64,000 bases of DNA from DATFNI01 sp963712305 (lineage in GTDB: Bacteria > Bacteroidota > Rhodothermia > Balneolales > DATFMH01): the NCBI GenBank assembly GCA_963712305.1, contig CAVQHI010000001.1, positions 930,001 to 994,000 of the forward strand. Reading direction: 5' to 3'. The position numbers and the translations under genes were made by a program. Shown here one piece after another: positions 59,603 to 64,000 of the stretch; the stretch's first letter is position 1, and the number at the start of each line of letters is the position of its first letter. Below the pieces are notes generated by a model. The model had not been told where the DNA came from. It searched no databases and was given only the letters and a program-made list of their open reading frames with translations.

Positions 59603-60676
59603 TTATGATTTTTGATCAGTGTGACTCATCTGTTGTTTGTTGCGAAACAGGTAGATCTCGTCGGACAGATTAATATCAGCACGTAATGAAGACGAAATAT
59701 GCGAACTCGCCACAAACCACGAAACGGCTTCGATGAGGGACTGCCGTGCCGGGCGCGGACTGTATCCCAATTTTGCGATCCGGTCGTGGGTGTACCAGTA
59801 GTAACGGCCGACCATCTTCGCCTGGGCGCGTGTCGATGCAGGTGCTTCTCCAGTAAAATAGCTGACCAGTTCATACGCAGTAGCAGCCAGGTACGAAGAG
59901 GTATGATTGGCGACAACCATGGGTCCGGGTAAACCGCACAAATCAGAAATAATTTGATGTAATTGCGACCACTCGAGGTTTTCTGACCCCAGAAGATAGC
60001 GCTGACCGGGTACCCCTCTTTCGCCCGCGATAACATGTCCCATCGCAACATCGGAGGCTGCCACGATATTACATCCCCCCGGCCAGGTAGCTTTAAACGG
60101 ATCGTTTAGATAACTGACGATGATGCGGTTACTTTCCGACAATCCATAATCAGGTCCACCTACCGTAATGGTGGGACATACAGCCACCAAATCCAGGCCC
60201 AGCTCCTTAGCCATCCGAAACGCCGCTTCTTCCTGTTCGATCTTCGCCCGGACATACGGAGGTAAATATTCCTCACGGTCTACGGTATGATTCTCATCCA
60301 GCGGGAGGGCATCGCTGCCCGACCCTAATACGGCAGACGATGATGTCAGGACAATCTTCTTCACCCCTGACCTGGCAGCCGCTTCAATAATGTTGCGTGT
60401 TCCCTGCCCGGCAATCGATTTCAGTTTTGTCTCATCATATCCCCAATAGGCGAACACAGCGGCTACATGAAAGACCACTTCACAATCTTTCATCGCAGGA
60501 GGGAGTGTCTCTGGTTTTAAAATGTCGCCGTATACAAGCTCAACATCCAGTCCTTCCAGGCTGCGCAAGTCACTCGTTTCCCTGACAAACGCCCGGACGT
60601 CATACCTTTTTTTCAGCAGCTCGCGGACTACATGACAGCCTATCAACCCATTCGCGCCGGTTACCAGGACCTTCAT
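59603..60676 (-). CDS. NAD-dependent sugar epimerase/dehydratase (HpnA-like)
   Basis: 357 residues. VLVTGANGLIGCHVVREL is the NAD-binding GxxGxxG, VVFHVAAVFAYWG the conserved fourth strand, SSSAVLG the Ser and YVRAKIEQE the YxxxK pair. The family resemblance is to hopanoid-associated sugar epimerases. Extended SDR. It overlaps the DUF362 gene by 4 bp (ATGA), so the genes are translationally coupled. Since hopanoid genes are not near, the sugar or lipid substrate is unknown. Confidence 0.9.
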   Translation of the reverse strand: MKVLVTGANGLIGCHVVRELLKKRYDVRAFVRETSDLRSLEGLDVELVYGDILKPETLPPAMKDCEVVFHVAAVFAYWGYDETKLKSIAGQGTRNIIEAAARSGVKKIVLTSSSAVLGSGSDALPLDENHTVDREEYLPPYVRAKIEQEEAAFRMAKELGLDLVAVCPTITVGGPDYGLSESNRIIVSYLNDPFKATWPGGCNIVAASDVAMGHVIAGERGVPGQRYLLGSENLEWSQLHQIISDLCGLPGPMVVANHTSSYLAATAYELVSYFTGEAPASTRAQAKMVGRYYWYTHDRIAKLGYSPRPARQSLIEAVSWFVASSHISSSLRADINLSDEIYLFRNKQQMSHTDQKS

Positions 60677-62850
60677 GAATCTCCCTGCTTCTTCGGTTTA
60701 TTGACCAACTGTACATCTTTCCTGAGCGCCTCGCCGACATCGGTAAAGAAATCCGTCACTAATGAAGTGAGGGGATTATCCTGGTCCGTTGAGGATGACT
60801 TGCCAACAAAATGACGATACCCCATCTCATCCGGCAACACATTTTCATGGGATAACCCATTTTGATCCTTTCTGGCTAGTTGCTCGAAGACGCCGGAAAA
60901 AGCCGAAAATATGTCTGACACCTGTTTGGTGATCAGGCTTTCCATCTCCTCGCCGTTTTCTCCAAAAAGACGATCCCAATCGCGGCCTGTTCGTGTATCA
61001 CGGTCTTCATATACGGCTTCGTAATTTGCCATCGTACGCGAAAAAAAAGTAACATAAGCGTTCGACACCAGGAGGTCTTTAATTTCCGGGATGAAATCCA
61101 GGTTAATAGCCTGCCATATCAGGGGGAGTGCGAACTTCTGTCTTGCCACGATTGTAACCATGGTCCCGCTTTTATGCTTCGCAAAACTGACCATGCCGTC
61201 GTCAAATTCAGCCGAATCGTTTTCACTAGTCACCGTCCGCCAAAATATCTCTTGCCGGTTTTGTCCATACCGGATCGTTTCGATCTTTCCCACATCGATT
61301 GTCTTGCCGCCGAACAGCACCATCCAGTTTGGCTGCGGCAGGTAGATGTCGCGTTCAGCCTGCCGAACGACCCTGTTTTGCTCGTCAACCGATACCGGAA
61401 CAGATGCTCCGCCAAGATTGTCATACATTACCTGTACAGCCCGGTTGATCGGCACCCGGTCGACAAAATCTTTATAAGGAACAGGCAAGATGCGAGTAAA
61501 TTCGAAGAGTACTGAATTGTCGATATATCGCCACCGCAAGCCGTTTTGATCCTGTGAAGTGTGCCTCACAATGACTGCCAGTTGGGTTATGTAGTCGATG
61601 ACTGCATCATAATCCTCTTCGGTATAGGCTTCCAGGTCAATACCGAGGGACCGGTCCTGCCGGTACAGTTTGTCCTTGTCGTAAAGGACTTTCCACGACT
61701 CCAGTGTCTTTTGCACACCGGTAAGCATATAATTGAGCCCGATCGTTGTCCAATAGATCAGCGGGTGCTCATCAACGCCGCTCAGGAACCTGGTGAGTAT
61801 TGAGTTGATCTGCTCATCCATAACGTTCCGGAAAGGAAACAACTCCGTATTGACCGACTGCAACCAGGCCCTGGCCATACGGTTGATAGCGGCACTTTCA
61901 TTCCGCTTGCGAACAGAATCAGAAAGAAGCAATGAGACATTTTTCCATGATGGATACGGTGTTAAATTTCCAGTTATCTCATACTTCGGAGGCAGGCCAA
62001 TTTCCCGCAATGCTTTGGCATTCAGCGGAGAGGTATAAGGATCGAGTCCCATTTTAAGCGCACCTGCCCAATCAGCCAGCAACAGATCACTGCTGCCGAT
62101 CATCGTTCGGGTCGAAACGGGATTCGCCCTGCGGGAACCCTCATTCCCATGATTGCTGACAAAGGCATCTATGATGGAAAAATGAACGCCTGCATGTTGC
62201 AAGAGATCGCAGCACACTTCAGGCAAATCAAGCCGGTTGCGATAGTGATATTCTTTCTCCCGCATCGGCAGGACTCCCGCGAGGTTCTGCAAGCCCAGCG
62301 AATACCTATTTTCCTCATCCGTCTTGTTCTTAGCGATACAGATACGAAATTGCGCTTCCAGCCAGAACGTCGACATCTTGCTCCCGTGCAACACAGAATC
62401 ATCTGGAAATGAAGTGTTAACCAAGTCTTCACTCAGGTTCAGAACATCATACGAATGACCGGCATCCGTGACAAAACGGTAACCCGCCAGATCCGCGAGA
62501 ATCACGACGTCCCGGTTCTCGAGCCACGCATCGGCACTACCCAGGGCATCGGCAACCCGGATCGTTTCAAAACCGTGCTCAAAAAACAAATCTATCAGAT
62601 GCTCAACCAGTTGCGGGTCTGTCCCCGTTGAAGACGGTACATCAAAAAACTCCAGGTTTGGCTTAATCAAAATCCTGAATTTTTTGCGCGGAGTACGGGA
62701 TGATCGTCTTGTCGATTCAAGAATCTTCCAGAAATCAGACTCCTTCAATGTCTTGTCCAACAACCCGAACTTGTCTTCATCTTGTCCCTCACAGATTGCA
62801 ACAGTGACAGGTTTCGCGCTAGCCGTCCCTTTGGGCGAGGTTCTCGTCAT
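60673..62850 (-). CDS. DUF362 domain fused to a START-like domain
   Basis: 725 residues. The first 300 residues hold DUF362: ILIKPNLEFFDVPSSTGTDP, TIRVADALGSADAW and IIDAFVSNHGNEGSRRANPV. Residues about 430-620 look like an SRPBCC domain: LFEFTRILPVPYKDFVDRV, IETIRYGQNRQEIFWRTVTS and LPLIWQAINLDFIPEIKD. DUF362 proteins are otherwise mostly simple; the fusion with a ligand-pocket domain is unusual. The function is unknown. Operon neighbours are a phasin-like protein and an epimerase, which hints at a lipid or polyester compartment. Confidence 0.82.
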   Translation of the reverse strand: MTRTSPKGTASAKPVTVAICEGQDEDKFGLLDKTLKESDFWKILESTRRSSRTPRKKFRILIKPNLEFFDVPSSTGTDPQLVEHLIDLFFEHGFETIRVADALGSADAWLENRDVVILADLAGYRFVTDAGHSYDVLNLSEDLVNTSFPDDSVLHGSKMSTFWLEAQFRICIAKNKTDEENRYSLGLQNLAGVLPMREKEYHYRNRLDLPEVCCDLLQHAGVHFSIIDAFVSNHGNEGSRRANPVSTRTMIGSSDLLLADWAGALKMGLDPYTSPLNAKALREIGLPPKYEITGNLTPYPSWKNVSLLLSDSVRKRNESAAINRMARAWLQSVNTELFPFRNVMDEQINSILTRFLSGVDEHPLIYWTTIGLNYMLTGVQKTLESWKVLYDKDKLYRQDRSLGIDLEAYTEEDYDAVIDYITQLAVIVRHTSQDQNGLRWRYIDNSVLFEFTRILPVPYKDFVDRVPINRAVQVMYDNLGGASVPVSVDEQNRVVRQAERDIYLPQPNWMVLFGGKTIDVGKIETIRYGQNRQEIFWRTVTSENDSAEFDDGMVSFAKHKSGTMVTIVARQKFALPLIWQAINLDFIPEIKDLLVSNAYVTFFSRTMANYEAVYEDRDTRTGRDWDRLFGENGEEMESLITKQVSDIFSAFSGVFEQLARKDQNGLSHENVLPDEMGYRHFVGKSSSTDQDNPLTSLVTDFFTDVGEALRKDVQLVNKPKKQGDS

Positions 62851-62869
62851 TGTATCCGGTTTGTTCTGA

Positions 62870-63283
62870 CTATTTTTGCTGGACTTTCAGTTCATCTCTC
62901 ACCAGTTTTACCGAACTGATCACGGTATTCGAAGAGATTTCAGAAATCCTTTTTTGGGCCGTGGTCATTTCATCAGCCGTTTTATTGAATATCTCCTCGG
63001 ATTTAGAAATCAGACCCGATTCAATACCGATACCATCCAATATCGATTTTTCAGCCTTGACGACCATTTTAGCAGCTCCGATCCCGAACTCGTACAGGTC
63101 ATCTGCCGCCTGTTTCACTTTAGGTGCGGATTGTTCAATCAGATCTAAGTAGAATTCCACCGCCTGGGTCAGGATATCACCGGATGTTTTTGTCGTATCG
63201 CTCGTCTTGGTTTGCTTCGAAGCGGTGGTTTTCGCTTCTGACTGGGCTCGCTTCGGCCCGGTACTCTTATTTTGTGTTGCCAT
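62870..63283 (-). CDS. Phasin-like helical protein
   Basis: 137 residues. A Lys/Thr-rich tail precedes amphipathic helices (ILTQAVEFYLDLIEQSAPKV, ADDLYEFGIGAAKMVVKAEK and EMTTAQKRISEISSNTVISS), the pattern of phasins that coat polyhydroxyalkanoate or other granules. Not a proof: no phaC or phaA is in the window. It ends 19 bp before the DUF362 gene. Confidence 0.6.
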   Translation of the reverse strand: MATQNKSTGPKRAQSEAKTTASKQTKTSDTTKTSGDILTQAVEFYLDLIEQSAPKVKQAADDLYEFGIGAAKMVVKAEKSILDGIGIESGLISKSEEIFNKTADEMTTAQKRISEISSNTVISSVKLVRDELKVQQK

Positions 63284-63318
63284 AACTCCTCCGTTATGTT
63301 AACTGTTGAATTTTCTTT

Positions 63319-64000
63319 TCATACTGACTTTGAAACTTTCGGCGGACTCAGCAACTGGCTGTGGTGGAAACCAAGTCGCGGGTCTGCAATTTTGGACAAT
63401 GCCATATAATTATGCAGGTCGGGCATTTTAAACCGGCATCGAAGTTTGAGTGATGGATAATTGTATATAGTGATATGATTCAGTCCCCGGTTTGCCGTAA
63501 ACAGCAACGTTTGATCTTCTGAAAGCTGGCAGGCATGAACGGAATCCATCAGTGTGAAACGACTGACCCGGAGCGCCGCCATAAGATGATGAGTGCTGCT
63601 GAACAATCCACCGCGAACGAGGCTGTCGTATACCTGAGTTCCCATTTGTCGTTTGTTTTGGAGACACGTCTGAAGATCGGGACGTTCATCGATGATCCGG
63701 TAATCAGAAAAATTCTCAAGATTGATAAAAACAATAGTATGGCTGCCGCCATTGCAGAAGATCAGCTCCGTATCTGAAATCGTCAGGTCGGAATTGATGT
63801 GTGCCGGGATTTCGCGTCCACCTGCCCAGTGACGGACGACCCTCTTTTCTTCTGCATCGATCTCAAAGGCATATTCCTTGTAAAAGGCCATGGCCCACTG
63901 ATGATAATCTTCATAACCCTGTGGAAGGACGCGGAATGATACGGCGTAAAACAGGTCTTTTGCCGGATGAGGAATCACATGCCAGCAGGTTGTCGGCAGA
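63319..64000 (-). CDS. Beta-propeller-like protein, cut by the window edge
   Basis: The frame runs to the window end (its in-frame GTG at 63978 is not the start, since CWHVIPHPAKDLFYAVS is open further upstream). Repeating blade-like segments are seen (TELIFCNGGSHTIVFINLEN, FTLMDSVHACQLSEDQTLLF, GLNHITIYNYPSLKLRCRFK). It may be a beta-propeller; a family cannot be named from the part available. The first visible gene of the operon that ends at 59068. Confidence 0.6.
   Translation of the reverse strand, partial: LPTTCWHVIPHPAKDLFYAVSFRVLPQGYEDYHQWAMAFYKEYAFEIDAEEKRVVRHWAGGREIPAHINSDLTISDTELIFCNGGSHTIVFINLENFSDYRIIDERPDLQTCLQNKRQMGTQVYDSLVRGGLFSSTHHLMAALRVSRFTLMDSVHACQLSEDQTLLFTANRGLNHITIYNYPSLKLRCRFKMPDLHNYMALSKIADPRLGFHHSQLLSPPKVSKSV

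Noticed and set aside
1..64000. CRISPR arrays
   Set aside because: The tandem repeats here have 7-bp units without unique spacers of constant length. No cas genes are present.

Overview
The window reads like a chromosome segment from a Bacteroidota-type (FCB-group) bacterium. The reasons are a LytTR response regulator paired with a TPR histidine kinase of the PHFIFNSLNSIQHFI type, many secreted polysaccharide enzymes (DUF1080, GH3, GH36, GH140, CE2), lipobox lipoproteins, mostly weak Shine-Dalgarno sequences and AT-rich, repeat-laden intergenic DNA. The lineage is inferred from gene content only; there is no rRNA or other universal marker apart from one tRNA-Ala. No CRISPR array, prophage or complete insertion sequence was seen.

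Layout. 0-8 kb: DUF1080 and VOC proteins, a Y-family DNA polymerase with a small divergent partner, a methyltransferase, peptide deformylase, a uracil-glycosylase-like protein, a conserved HELLE-motif protein, an ICMT fragment and an AHSA1-type protein; a 220-bp direct repeat lies at 5.0-5.5 kb. 8-12.4 kb: a LytTR regulator with two PHFIFN-type histidine kinases. 12.6-16.6 kb: a lipoprotein, a serine beta-lactamase-like lipoprotein and a trypsin-like lipoprotein, the last two sharing a duplicated 5' leader. 16.8-20.5 kb: an unknown three-gene operon and two related c-type cytochrome lipoproteins, one truncated. 20.5-24.8 kb: O-methyltransferase, a palindrome-rich element next to a 5'-truncated YdeI-like pseudogene, alpha/beta hydrolase, tRNA-Ala(CGC) and FKBP. 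25-32 kb: GH3 beta-glucosidase, then a possible biosynthetic trio (halogenase-like flavoprotein, radical SAM, asparagine-synthetase-like). 32-35.6 kb: a LysR regulator divergent from thiosulfate dehydrogenase TsdA, a ModA-like binding protein and a secreted DsrE-like protein. 35.7-42.6 kb: CE2 esterase, ParA with a small ribbon-helix-helix partner, FolB-FolK, an LMF-family membrane protein and an amidase. 42.8-50.7 kb: carbohydrate genes (GH36, PQQ dehydrogenase, GH140) alternating with two small nuclease genes (GIY-YIG, DUF559), each bracketed by dispersed palindromic repeats. 50.9-56.5 kb: a bacteriocin-type locus. 57-64 kb: a beta-barrel/Met-Gln-rich pair, a decayed lactonase and a five-gene operon built around a DUF362-START fusion.

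The most informative area is 50.9-56.5 kb. A LuxR-type regulator, an HlyD-like protein and a C39-peptidase ABC exporter are all intact. The 1.4 kb between regulator and exporter holds only broken genes: a double-glycine leader interrupted by stop codons, a second frame-disrupted ORF and a CPBP-family membrane protease whose three motifs are readable only across frameshifts and an internal stop. A near-perfect 18-bp palindrome just upstream of the leader is a candidate regulator site.

A second theme is repeat structure. Short tandem repeats with a 7-bp period sit at gene 3' ends, and in several cases the last codons and the stop are made of repeat sequence. Palindromic 'TGTCATT...AATGACA' elements flank truncated genes and orphan nucleases.
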